Shown: positions 7,447 through 14,989 of the stretch, in pieces | Position numbering within the stretch: position 1 is the first letter of the stretch | Layout: the number at the start of each line of letters is the position of its first letter | Assembly (NCBI RefSeq): GCF_014643695.1 | Contig: NZ_BMJY01000013.1 | Location: 1-64,000, forward strand | Length of the DNA: 64,000 nt | From: Microbacterium album | Lineage (GTDB): Bacteria; Actinomycetota; Actinomycetes; Actinomycetales; Microbacteriaceae | Reading direction: 5' to 3' | Translations under genes and position numbers: made by a program | The notes under the pieces: model-generated | Told to the model about the DNA's origin: nothing | What the model saw: the letters and a program-made list of their open reading frames with translations, nothing else | Databases searched by the model: none

Positions 7447-8856
7447 ATGACCACGAGCGGCGGCTCACGCGGCGAAGCGCGGCAGGACGGGCGCGTGCTC
7501 GGGATCGCGATCCTGGCGTCGTTCGTCGCCTTCCTCGACTCGAGCATCGTCAACGTCGCCCTGCCCGCGATCCGCGACGAGCTGGGCGGCGGGCTGGCGG
7601 GCCAGCAGTGGGTCGTCAACGCGTATCTGGTCACGCTCGGCGCCCTGATCCTCGTGGCGGGCTCGATGAGCGACCAGTTCGGGAGGCTGCGTACGCTGCG
7701 CCTGGGCTTGGCGGGCTTTCTCGTCACCTCGCTGGCCGTCGCCGCGGCGCCGACGCTCGAGCTGCTCATCGCCGCGCGCGCGGTGCAGGGCGTGGCGGGC
7801 GCGCTCCTCGTCCCCAGCTCGCTGGCCCTGATCACCTCCCACTTCGACGAGCAGGGGCGGGGCCGGGCCATCGGCGCGTGGACCGCCGCCACCAGCGCGG
7901 CGATGCTGGTCGCGCCCCTGCTCGGCGGTCTCTTCATCGATCTCGCCTCGTGGCGCTGGGCCTTCGCGATCAACGTCCTCCCGATCGCGGCGGCGTTCCT
8001 GCTGCTCGCGGGACTGCGTGCGCGGGACGTCCGGCGTGCCGACGCGCGAGTGGATCTCGTCGCCTCCGCGTGCTGTGCGCTCGGCCTGGGAGGGATCGTC
8101 TTCGCTCTGATCGAGGGCCCGGAGCGCGGATGGGCGGACCCGTTGGTCGCAGCAGTCGGATGCGCGGGGGCGGTGCTGTTCGCGGTCTTCGTCTGGGGAC
8201 AGCGCCGCCCCCGCGCGTCGCTGATGCCGCTCGTCCTCTTCCGCGCGGGCAACTTCCGCGCCGGGAATCTGGCGACGCTGTTCGTGTACGCGGCGCTCGC
8301 GCTGAACGGCTTCGCGGTCGTCGTCTACCTGCAGCAGGGTGCCGGCCTCGGTGCGACCCTGGCAGGGCTCGCGACGTTGCCGATGACGGTGGTCATGATG
8401 CTGGGCAGCGCGCGCGTCGGCGCCTGGGCGGGACGACGCGGTCCCCGGCTGTTCATGGCGCTCGGCCCCGCGATCATGGCGGTCGGCGCCACGCTCCTGC
8501 TGACCGTCTCGGCAGCGTTCGACTACTGGCTGCAGGTCCTGCCCGGCGTCCTCCTCATGGGTGTCGGCCTGACGCTGACCGTCAGCCCCCTCACGAGCGC
8601 CGTGCTCGGCGCCGTGGACCCCGAGCGATCCGGCGTCGCGTCGGCCGTGAACAACGCGGTGGCCCGCGTCGCGGGGCTGCTCGCGATCGCCGTGCTCGCC
8701 CTCATCGCGGGCGGCGACCTTGACCTCGAGGGCTTCCACCGCACGGCGATCGCTACAGCGGTGCTGTTCGCGGCGGGTTCCACGGTGTCGTGGATCGGGA
8801 TCCGGAACACTGCGCGCACGAGCCGGGGCACTACGAATCGCCCGCCCGCCCGCTGA
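7447..8856 (+). CDS. MFS drug-resistance exporter, DHA2 (EmrB/QacA) type
   Basis: This is a 469-residue transporter with about 14 hydrophobic helices. The DHA2 signature is visible: ASFVAFLDSSIVNVALPAI in helix 1 (motif D1), GSMSDQFGRLRTLRLG between helices 2 and 3 (motif A), and AVQGVAGALLVPSSLALI further on. Family members are proton-coupled exporters of drugs and other amphiphilic compounds. The specificity here is unknown. GGGGGAGG about 5 nt before the ATG supports the start, and the same sequence forms part of the hairpin at 7401-7436. It converges on the CopD/CtaG gene with 17 nt between them. Confidence 0.9.
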   Translation: MTTSGGSRGEARQDGRVLGIAILASFVAFLDSSIVNVALPAIRDELGGGLAGQQWVVNAYLVTLGALILVAGSMSDQFGRLRTLRLGLAGFLVTSLAVAAAPTLELLIAARAVQGVAGALLVPSSLALITSHFDEQGRGRAIGAWTAATSAAMLVAPLLGGLFIDLASWRWAFAINVLPIAAAFLLLAGLRARDVRRADARVDLVASACCALGLGGIVFALIEGPERGWADPLVAAVGCAGAVLFAVFVWGQRRPRASLMPLVLFRAGNFRAGNLATLFVYAALALNGFAVVVYLQQGAGLGATLAGLATLPMTVVMMLGSARVGAWAGRRGPRLFMALGPAIMAVGATLLLTVSAAFDYWLQVLPGVLLMGVGLTLTVSPLTSAVLGAVDPERSGVASAVNNAVARVAGLLAIAVLALIAGGDLDLEGFHRTAIATAVLFAAGSTVSWIGIRNTARTSRGTTNRPPAR

Positions 8857-8873
8857 ACCGGTCTGTGGACGCC

Positions 8874-10700
8874 TCAGCCCCGGTGCTCCTCCGCCGACGC
8901 TCCGCGCCGGACCCGAGCACGGGCGCGGTCCGCGCGTTCGGCCGCCTGGAACCACCGGGCGATGACGAAGACCAGGACGCCCACCATGGCGAACTCGCCG
9001 AGCGCCCACGCGATCGCACCGCCGAGACGCTGGTCGTCGAGCCGGGAGACCTGCCACTCCGGCCGGATCGCGTCGAACCAGTCGGCGCCGATCACGTTCG
9101 TCCCGAACACGAGGACGACGGCGAACAGCGTGTGCCCGAGGACACCGACGACGATCAGCGGGATCCGCGCGGGACCGGCGGGGCGGTGCGGATCGGGATC
9201 CACGCCGAGGACCATCCAGAAGAAGAGGAAGCCTGACGCGAGGAAGTGCAGCAGCATGACGGCGTGCCCCCACGGGTGGGACATGAGCGCCGGGAACAGC
9301 GGTGTGAAGTACAGCAGGTACAGGCTGCCCACGAAGACGGCGGCGACGACCGCGGGATGTGCCAAGACGCGCGAAGGACGAGCGCGAAGCATGCGCAGCA
9401 GCCGCTGCCGGCCGTCCATCGGGAGCGCGCGGAGAGCGAGCGTGATGGGCGCGCCGAGCACAAGGAGCACGGGCACGATCATGTTGAGCGTCATGTGCTG
9501 GAGCATGTGCATGCTGAACAGCACGTTCGCGTAGGCGCCGACGCCGGTGCAGGTCACCGCCAGCAGCAGCGCGACGCCGCCGAGGAAGCTGACGACGCGA
9601 CCCGCCGGCCAGGCGTCGCCGCGGCGGCGCAGGGCCCGCACGCCGCGGATGTACGGCACGGCGAGCGCGGCGGCGACGGCGAGGCCCACGCCGCTGGGCG
9701 CGAGCGTGCCGAGCATCGTCAGCGCGGTGGGCGGGTCCGACAGGGGATCTGCGGTGAGGGGCACGGCCTCGGGCGGCGCGGGCGCCGTCTGCGACAGGGC
9801 GACCGCGAGCGCGAATGTCGCGGCCATCACCGCGGTCTCGACCAGCGCCGTGACCCACGCCCCCGATCGTCCGGTCCAGCGGGACGGCGCGTCGGCGTCG
9901 CTCCCGCGGGCGGCGATCGCCCGCCGTGCCGCGCGCGCGACGGCGACCAGCACCGCGAACGCGAACGTCTTCAGCACGAGGAGTACGCCGTATCCCGAGC
10001 CGAAAAGGCGTGTGGGATCGACCGCCATCAGCGCGAGCACGAGCCCGCTGGCCCCCACGGTGATCGCGCAGCCGGTGGCGAGACGCCCGAACCGAGCGAG
10101 GATCCCGCCGGGCCTGGTCGCTCCCGGAACCGTCGTCAGGATCCCGAGGAGCCCTCCGGCCCAGGCGGTCGCCGCGGCGACATGTGCGAAGACGGCCACT
10201 GGGCCGAGATCCGAGTGACCGTGCGACGCGAAGTGGCCCCCGCCCGCGACGGCTGCGAGCGCGGCGGTCGCCGCGGCCAATCCCAGAGCGGGACCGGCCC
10301 TCCCCGGCATCGTGCCCGCGGCCGCCGCCACGAGGGCAGCCGCCGCCTGCACGGCGAGCGCCGCCCCCGCGGCCGTCTCCGTCGCCAGCATCACGGCCGC
10401 GGGCACGAGGGCGCTCGGCGACACCGCGGCGGCGAGGGCGAGGAGTTCGGCGAGCGAGAGCACGCACCAGCCGATCCCCAGGATCAGCGCCGCGCGCCGC
10501 AGCCGGGCCTGCCGCAGGCCTGGGATGGCGTCGGGCGGCGCGAGCACGGCGGACGTGAGGAGCATCCCGATCGTCCCCGTGGCCACGAGGGTCTTCAGCA
10601 GCCGGACAACGGTGCGCAGCTGCGCGACGTCGACCTCGGCCCACGCGGTCGCCAGGGGGAGCGACGACGCGGTCGCGACGACGACGGATACTAGCGCCAC
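8874..10700 (-). CDS. CopD-CtaG fusion: copper resistance/cytochrome oxidase assembly membrane protein
   Basis: The 608-residue integral membrane protein has two halves. The N-terminal half (to about 330) carries a CopD-like copper-resistance domain, with HFASHGHSDLGPVAVFAHVA near residue 165. The C-terminal half is a caa3_CtaG domain with the conserved FSMHMLQHMTLNMIVP, MSHPWGHAVMLLHFLASG and GVLGHTLFAVVLVFGTN. Such fusions are common in actinobacteria and are linked to copper handling and CuA/CuB insertion into heme-copper oxidases. The gene is divergent from the caa3 oxidase run, sharing the intergenic region 10701-10814, which supports that role. The GTG at 10700 is the only in-frame start close to the first helix; no clear ribosome binding site is seen, so the start is uncertain. 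Confidence 0.85.
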   Translation of the reverse strand: MALVSVVVATASSLPLATAWAEVDVAQLRTVVRLLKTLVATGTIGMLLTSAVLAPPDAIPGLRQARLRRAALILGIGWCVLSLAELLALAAAVSPSALVPAAVMLATETAAGAALAVQAAAALVAAAAGTMPGRAGPALGLAAATAALAAVAGGGHFASHGHSDLGPVAVFAHVAAATAWAGGLLGILTTVPGATRPGGILARFGRLATGCAITVGASGLVLALMAVDPTRLFGSGYGVLLVLKTFAFAVLVAVARAARRAIAARGSDADAPSRWTGRSGAWVTALVETAVMAATFALAVALSQTAPAPPEAVPLTADPLSDPPTALTMLGTLAPSGVGLAVAAALAVPYIRGVRALRRRGDAWPAGRVVSFLGGVALLLAVTCTGVGAYANVLFSMHMLQHMTLNMIVPVLLVLGAPITLALRALPMDGRQRLLRMLRARPSRVLAHPAVVAAVFVGSLYLLYFTPLFPALMSHPWGHAVMLLHFLASGFLFFWMVLGVDPDPHRPAGPARIPLIVVGVLGHTLFAVVLVFGTNVIGADWFDAIRPEWQVSRLDDQRLGGAIAWALGEFAMVGVLVFVIARWFQAAERADRARARVRRGASAEEHRG

Positions 10701-10742
10701 GCCCGCGCCGAAGACAGCCCCTGTCGAATACGCGGGGAGGGG

Positions 10743-10771
10743 TTGAGCATCCTGGCAGGCCTCTCTAGCGT
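10743..10771 (+). promoter_or_regulatory. Predicted promoter of the dehydrogenase-caa3-ccm run
   Basis: TTGAGC (10743-10748) and TAGCGT (10766-10771) are separated by exactly 17 nt. They lie about 45 nt upstream of the first gene of the run. This is a good match to a housekeeping actinobacterial promoter. The downstream junctions overlap or are very short, so this may be the main promoter for 10815-22826. Confidence 0.55.
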
Positions 10772-10814
10772 CGTGCGCAAGCGACTGACGTTCACGAAAC
10801 CACGGAGGTCCGCC

Positions 10815-11762
10815 ATGTCGCAACCGAGCGCCGCAGTGCGCACGACGTTTCCGCGGCGGACGTTCCTTGGGATGACGATCGCGGTCGGCGGCGCGACGGT
10901 GCTCGCGGGGTGCAGCGTCGACCATGACCACACCCTGTCGCATCGACACGCCCAGACCCACCACGATGCACTCCGGTTCTTCACCCCGGAGGAAGCGCGC
11001 ACGGTCGACGCGGTCATCGGGCGGCTGGTGCCGGGGGATGAGAACGATCCGGGCGCCCGCGAGGCGGGAGCGCTGTACTACATCGACGGCAAGCTCGCCG
11101 ACCACGAGGCGTTCGCCGAGCCGACCTACGCGAAGGGTCCCTTCGCGGAGGGTGTCGAGGCCGGCGAGCAGGCGCCGCCCGGGACGATCCCGGTTGCGGA
11201 GGATCAGCTCTACCGGTACGGCTTCCAGGGCGCCGACACCGCACCCCAGGACCTCTATCGGGAATCGCTCGCAGCCCTGGACCGACTCAGCCAGGAGGAG
11301 CGCGGGGCGTCCTTCGCGGACCTCGATCCAGCGACGCAGGACGAGATCCTCACGGTGCTCGACGACATCGGCCAGGCACAGGAGGCCGACGAGAGCGGTC
11401 AGGAATCGGACAGCGCGACGGGCGGAGGCCCCGAGGGCGGGCTCGAGGAGAGCCGGCTCGCCCAGGCCGCGGAGCGCGCCTTCGGCGACGTGGATCCGGG
11501 CGCGTTCTTCGACAGGATCCGCACGGACACGATCGAGGGGATGTTCGCAGACCCGCACTACGGCGGGAATCGGGGCATGGCCGGCTGGGCGCTGATCGGC
11601 TATCCCGGGCCGCGGCGCGCGTGGTCTCCGGCGGAGATGGTGACGCCGACGCGGCGCGTGCCGACGCCGTTGGAGAGCCTGCCGCCCATGAACCCCGACC
11701 ACCTCCACGGCCCTGCGCGCGAGGCGCTCGAGCAGCCGCGGCAGGGGGTGGTCGAGGGATGA
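10815..11762 (+). CDS. gluconate 2-dehydrogenase subunit 3 family protein (Tat/lipoprotein)
   Basis: The 315-residue protein begins with a twin-arginine motif (PRRTFLGMTIAVGG) that ends in a lipobox (VLAGC, Cys at about residue 35). It is therefore probably Tat-exported and lipid-anchored. FFTPEEARTVDAVIGRLVPG is the hallmark of the gluconate 2-dehydrogenase subunit 3 family, the small subunit of membrane-bound FAD sugar dehydrogenases. A low-complexity acidic insertion (ADESGQESDSATGGGPEGG) separates it from the conserved C-terminal GMFADPHYGGNRGMAGWALIGYPG. Its stop overlaps the start of the flavoprotein gene, which lacks its own signal peptide. The small subunit probably carries the large one across the membrane. 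A His-rich patch (DHDHTLSHRHAQTHH) follows the lipobox. Confidence 0.88.
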   Translation: MSQPSAAVRTTFPRRTFLGMTIAVGGATVLAGCSVDHDHTLSHRHAQTHHDALRFFTPEEARTVDAVIGRLVPGDENDPGAREAGALYYIDGKLADHEAFAEPTYAKGPFAEGVEAGEQAPPGTIPVAEDQLYRYGFQGADTAPQDLYRESLAALDRLSQEERGASFADLDPATQDEILTVLDDIGQAQEADESGQESDSATGGGPEGGLEESRLAQAAERAFGDVDPGAFFDRIRTDTIEGMFADPHYGGNRGMAGWALIGYPGPRRAWSPAEMVTPTRRVPTPLESLPPMNPDHLHGPAREALEQPRQGVVEG

Positions 11763-13528
11763 TCCGCCACGAGGCGGTGGACATCGTCACCATCGGCGGC
11801 GGAATGACCGCCGCGGTGATCGCGGCGCTGGTCCTGCCGGACACCGACCTGGAGATGGTCTCCATCGAGCAGGGGCCGGCCCAGTGGACGTATCCGGACT
11901 TCCAGCACAACCACGACAGCCTCAAGTTCAACAACCGCTACGCGATGATGCAGGATCTCTCGCGCGTGTCGTGGACGTGGCGGCCGGACGCGAGGGCGCC
12001 GGCGCTTCCCATGCGGCAGTACGGCTCGTTCCACCCGGGGCACGGTCTGGGCGGCGCGATGGTGCACTGGACGGCGCTGACCTGGCGGTTCCTGCCGACC
12101 GACTTCCGCTACCGATCGCACCACGAGGAGCGGTACGGCGCCGATCGCATTCCCGACGAGATGACGGTTCAGGACTGGCCCGTCGACTACGACGAGCTGG
12201 AGCGCCACTACGACGCGTTCGAGTGGGACATCGGCGTCTCCGGGCAGGCAGGCAACCTCGGGGGCCAGATCCTCCCCGGAGGGAACCCCTTCGAGGGGCC
12301 GCGGCAGCGGCCGTACCCGAACCCGCCGCTGGCGCCCAGCGCGTTCGGCGAGCTGTTCGACCGCGCCGCGACGGAGCTCGGGCTCCACCCGTTCCCGACG
12401 CCGTCCGGCATCCTGTCGCGCGGATGGACCGACCCGTACGGCAACGTTCGCGCGGGCTGCCTGTACTGCGGGTTCTGCACGCGCTACGGCTGCGAGGTCG
12501 GCGCCAAGTCGTCACCCATCACGACGTGGCTGCCCCCGGCTCTGGAGACGGGCCGCTACGAGGTCCGCACCGGGTCGGTGGTCCTCGAGATCGGGACGGA
12601 CGCGGACGGCCTCGCAACGGGCGTGCGATATGTGAACGCCAAGGGCGAGGAGCACTTCCAGCCCGCCGAGGTCGTGATCTCGAGCGCGTACACGCTGGAG
12701 AACATCCGCAACCTGCTGCTCGCGCGAAGCGATGCCCACCCCGACGGCATCGGCAACGACCGCGGAATGGTCGGGCGCAACTACACCTATCAGCTGAACC
12801 AGACGCCGGTCCGCGGTCTGTGGGAGGGGCGCCGATTCAACTTCTACATGGGGAACGGCTGCACGATCCCGCAGATCCATGACTTCAACGGCGACAACTT
12901 CGACCACACCGACCTCGATTTCCTCGGCGGCGGGCGGATGTCGCCGAGCGCGGGCCAGCGCGAGCCCGTGAGCGACGTCCAAACCGCGCTCGAGGGGTTC
13001 GTGCCGCGCGGGTGGGGCGCGGAATGGAAGGCTACCCTCGCGTCGAGCTGGGACGGGATCGGGGGCATCTCGATGGAGGCCGAGAGTCCCGCGTACGCCG
13101 GGAACTTCTGCGACCTCGACCCTCGGTTCACCGACCACTGGGGGCGCCCGCTGCTGCGGATCACCTTCGACTGGCGCGAGAACGAGCGCAACATGTACCG
13201 GTTCCTCACGGCCAGGGCGGAGGAGATCCTGCGGGCGATGGAGCCCGACCGCGTCGCCACCACGCCCGAACTGGCGCCCTACCGATACGACGAGTATCAG
13301 AGCACGCACGCCACGGGCGGCGCGATCATGGGCACCGACCCGGGCAACAGTGTGACCAACAGCTACGGCCAGGTGTGGGACACGCCCAATGTCTTCGTCA
13401 CGGGCGCGGCGCTGTTCCCGCAGAACCCGGGCGCCAACCCGACCGGAACGGTCGGGGCCCTCGCTTACCGCACCGCCGAGGCGATCCGCGACCGCTACTT
13501 CCGGGCGCCGAGGGAGCTGCTCGCATGA
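11759..13528 (+). CDS. GMC-family FAD dehydrogenase, gluconate/sugar dehydrogenase large-subunit type
   Basis: The 589-residue flavoprotein has an N-terminal FAD-binding Rossmann motif (TIGGGMTAAVIA) but no signal peptide. Its C-terminal GMC domain carries the usual active-site His and Asn (STHATGGAIMGTDPG at about residue 517, and NPGANPTGTVGALAYR). Cysteines 234, 237, 240 and 245 form a CX2CX2CX4C cluster. This resembles the region that binds a 3Fe-4S cluster in bacterial FAD glucose and fructose dehydrogenases. The ATG overlaps the stop of the small-subunit gene. The usual third subunit of such enzymes, a multiheme cytochrome c, is absent; the next respiratory genes encode a caa3 oxidase. 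The substrate is unknown and may be a sugar, sugar acid or alcohol. Confidence 0.88.
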   Translation: MIRHEAVDIVTIGGGMTAAVIAALVLPDTDLEMVSIEQGPAQWTYPDFQHNHDSLKFNNRYAMMQDLSRVSWTWRPDARAPALPMRQYGSFHPGHGLGGAMVHWTALTWRFLPTDFRYRSHHEERYGADRIPDEMTVQDWPVDYDELERHYDAFEWDIGVSGQAGNLGGQILPGGNPFEGPRQRPYPNPPLAPSAFGELFDRAATELGLHPFPTPSGILSRGWTDPYGNVRAGCLYCGFCTRYGCEVGAKSSPITTWLPPALETGRYEVRTGSVVLEIGTDADGLATGVRYVNAKGEEHFQPAEVVISSAYTLENIRNLLLARSDAHPDGIGNDRGMVGRNYTYQLNQTPVRGLWEGRRFNFYMGNGCTIPQIHDFNGDNFDHTDLDFLGGGRMSPSAGQREPVSDVQTALEGFVPRGWGAEWKATLASSWDGIGGISMEAESPAYAGNFCDLDPRFTDHWGRPLLRITFDWRENERNMYRFLTARAEEILRAMEPDRVATTPELAPYRYDEYQSTHATGGAIMGTDPGNSVTNSYGQVWDTPNVFVTGAALFPQNPGANPTGTVGALAYRTAEAIRDRYFRAPRELLA

Positions 13529-13926
13529 GGGGCGGGGCGCACCGCAGCCCGGTCGCGGCGGCGGTCATGCTCGCCGGCGTCGCGGCGCTCGGGGGGTGCG
13601 CAGGGCCCGATCAACCTCCCACCGCTCTCGTGCAGGTCGTCGACAACGGGATGACGGGCGGCGCGTTCGAACCCGCCGTGCTCGCGGTGGCGCCCGGCAC
13701 CGAAGTGCGCTGGCGGAACACGGGCGCGCGGGTGCAGACCGTGGTCTCGGCCGACGACCGCGCCGGCGAGTCGGCGATCCCCGGGGGCGCCGACCCGTGG
13801 GATTCGGGTCCGCTGCTGCCCGGTGACGTGTTCGCCTATCGCTTCGAGGTGCCCGGCACGTACGTGTACCGCGGGACGGAGGGGGACACCCCGATGATGG
13901 GGACGATCCTTGTGGAGGAGCGGTGA
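13525..13926 (+). CDS. cupredoxin-like lipoprotein lacking copper ligands
   Basis: The 133-residue protein has a lipoprotein signal (lipobox ALGGC, Cys25) and a cupredoxin fold signature: FEPAVLAVAPGTEVRWRN, DSGPLLPGDVFAYRFEVPGTYVYR and MMGTILVEE. In copper-binding members a His follows the WRN strand, and a Cys and a His precede the MxG motif. Here the first position is Gln71, residues 116-122 are RGTEGDT, and no Cys or His remains in the mature domain. It therefore looks unable to hold a type 1 copper. It overlaps both neighbours by 4 nt, so its expression is tied to the dehydrogenase and CoxB. A structural or docking role is an inference. Confidence 0.8.
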   Translation: MRGGAHRSPVAAAVMLAGVAALGGCAGPDQPPTALVQVVDNGMTGGAFEPAVLAVAPGTEVRWRNTGARVQTVVSADDRAGESAIPGGADPWDSGPLLPGDVFAYRFEVPGTYVYRGTEGDTPMMGTILVEER

Positions 13927-14984
13927 GCTCCCGCGCCCGCGGGTTCGCGGCGGCGGGGGCCGTGAGCGCGGCGGCGTTCGTGACGGCCTGCGCGGCGGGA
14001 GGCGAGCAGCAGTCCATCCTCGATCCCGCGGGAAGCCACGCCGAGGCGATCCACGGCCTGTGGTCGTGGATGCTCGGCATCGGCGCCGCGGTCTGGGTGA
14101 TCGTCGTGGTCGCGATGGTCGTCGCGCTCGCGCGGCGCCGCGGGGACGAGGGGGACCCGACGGCCCCCGACGCCCCGCATCGCGAGGCGGGCGTACACGG
14201 TCGGCCGGTGCGGATCGTCGCCGTCGCCGGCGCGCTCGTCCCCGCCGTCATCATCGCGGTCGTGCTGGCGATGTCCACGCTGGTCCAGCGGCAGATCGCC
14301 GACGCCGACGTCGCCGACAGCCCGATGATCGAGGTCGTGGGGCACCAGTACTGGTGGGAGGTCAACTACCCCGAACGCGGCGTCGTCACCGCGAACGAGA
14401 TCCACATCCCCGCGGGGGAGCGGGTGCGGCTCGACGTGTCGTCTCAGGACGTGATCCACAGCTTCTGGGTGCCCGAGCTCGGCGGGAAGATCGACATGCT
14501 GCCGGGCGCCTCCAACTCCATCTGGCTGGAGGCGTCGGAGCCCGGCGTGTACTGGGGGCAGTGCGCGGAGTACTGCGGCGAGCAGCACGCGCTCATGCGC
14601 ATCGTCGTGGTCGCGCACGAGCCCGACGAATTCGAGGGGTGGGTCGAGGCCCAGCTGCGGACGCCCCCGTCGATCGTCGAGGGGGAGGAGTCTCCGGGCG
14701 ACGAGCTCATCGCGCGCGGACGCGAGGTCTTCCTCTCCTCGTCCTGCGTGTACTGCCACGCGGTCGCGGGCAGCGCGGCCCTCGGCGAGGTCGGTCCGGA
14801 CCTCACCCACCTGGCGAGCCGGCAGACGCTGGCCGCGGGGACGCTCCCGAACGACCGGGCGAACCTGTCCGCGTGGCTGCTCGATCCGCAGGCCATCAAG
14901 CCGGGCAACCTCATGCCCGGCACGGAATTCGACGACCCGGCCGATCTCGACGCTCTGCTCGCCTATCTCCAGAGCCTGGAGTGA
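13923..14984 (+). CDS. coxB: cytochrome c oxidase subunit II fused to cytochrome c (caa3 type)
   Basis: This is a 353-residue lipoprotein-like subunit II with two N-terminal helices. It has a CuA domain with VGHQYWWEVNYPE, His179 (VIHSFWVPEL) and Cys214, Cys218, His222 and Met225 (CAEYCGEQHALM). At the C-terminus is a cytochrome c domain with Cys275-Val-Tyr-Cys278-His279 and a later MPGTEF methionine as likely sixth heme ligand. It takes electrons from a donor through its own heme c to CuA and then to subunit I. The GTG at 13923 overlaps the stop of the cupredoxin-like gene. Known actinobacterial aa3 oxidases receive electrons from a bcc complex, so this second, fused-cytochrome type is notable. 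Confidence 0.94.
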   Translation: MSSRARGFAAAGAVSAAAFVTACAAGGEQQSILDPAGSHAEAIHGLWSWMLGIGAAVWVIVVVAMVVALARRRGDEGDPTAPDAPHREAGVHGRPVRIVAVAGALVPAVIIAVVLAMSTLVQRQIADADVADSPMIEVVGHQYWWEVNYPERGVVTANEIHIPAGERVRLDVSSQDVIHSFWVPELGGKIDMLPGASNSIWLEASEPGVYWGQCAEYCGEQHALMRIVVVAHEPDEFEGWVEAQLRTPPSIVEGEESPGDELIARGREVFLSSSCVYCHAVAGSAALGEVGPDLTHLASRQTLAAGTLPNDRANLSAWLLDPQAIKPGNLMPGTEFDDPADLDALLAYLQSLE

Positions 14985-14989
14985 CGCGC

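Noticed and set aside
8874..11708. A 944-residue minus-strand frame reading through the CopD/CtaG gene into 10701-11708
   Set aside because: Its first 336 residues are antisense to the dehydrogenase genes, are Arg/Gly-rich and match no family. The CopD helix begins at the GTG at 10700.
13910..14989. A longer start for CoxA at 13910, giving 1208 residues
   Set aside because: The added part overlaps coxB in another frame and is Arg/Gly-rich. The ATG at 14990, 5 nt after the coxB stop, fits the operon and the family length.
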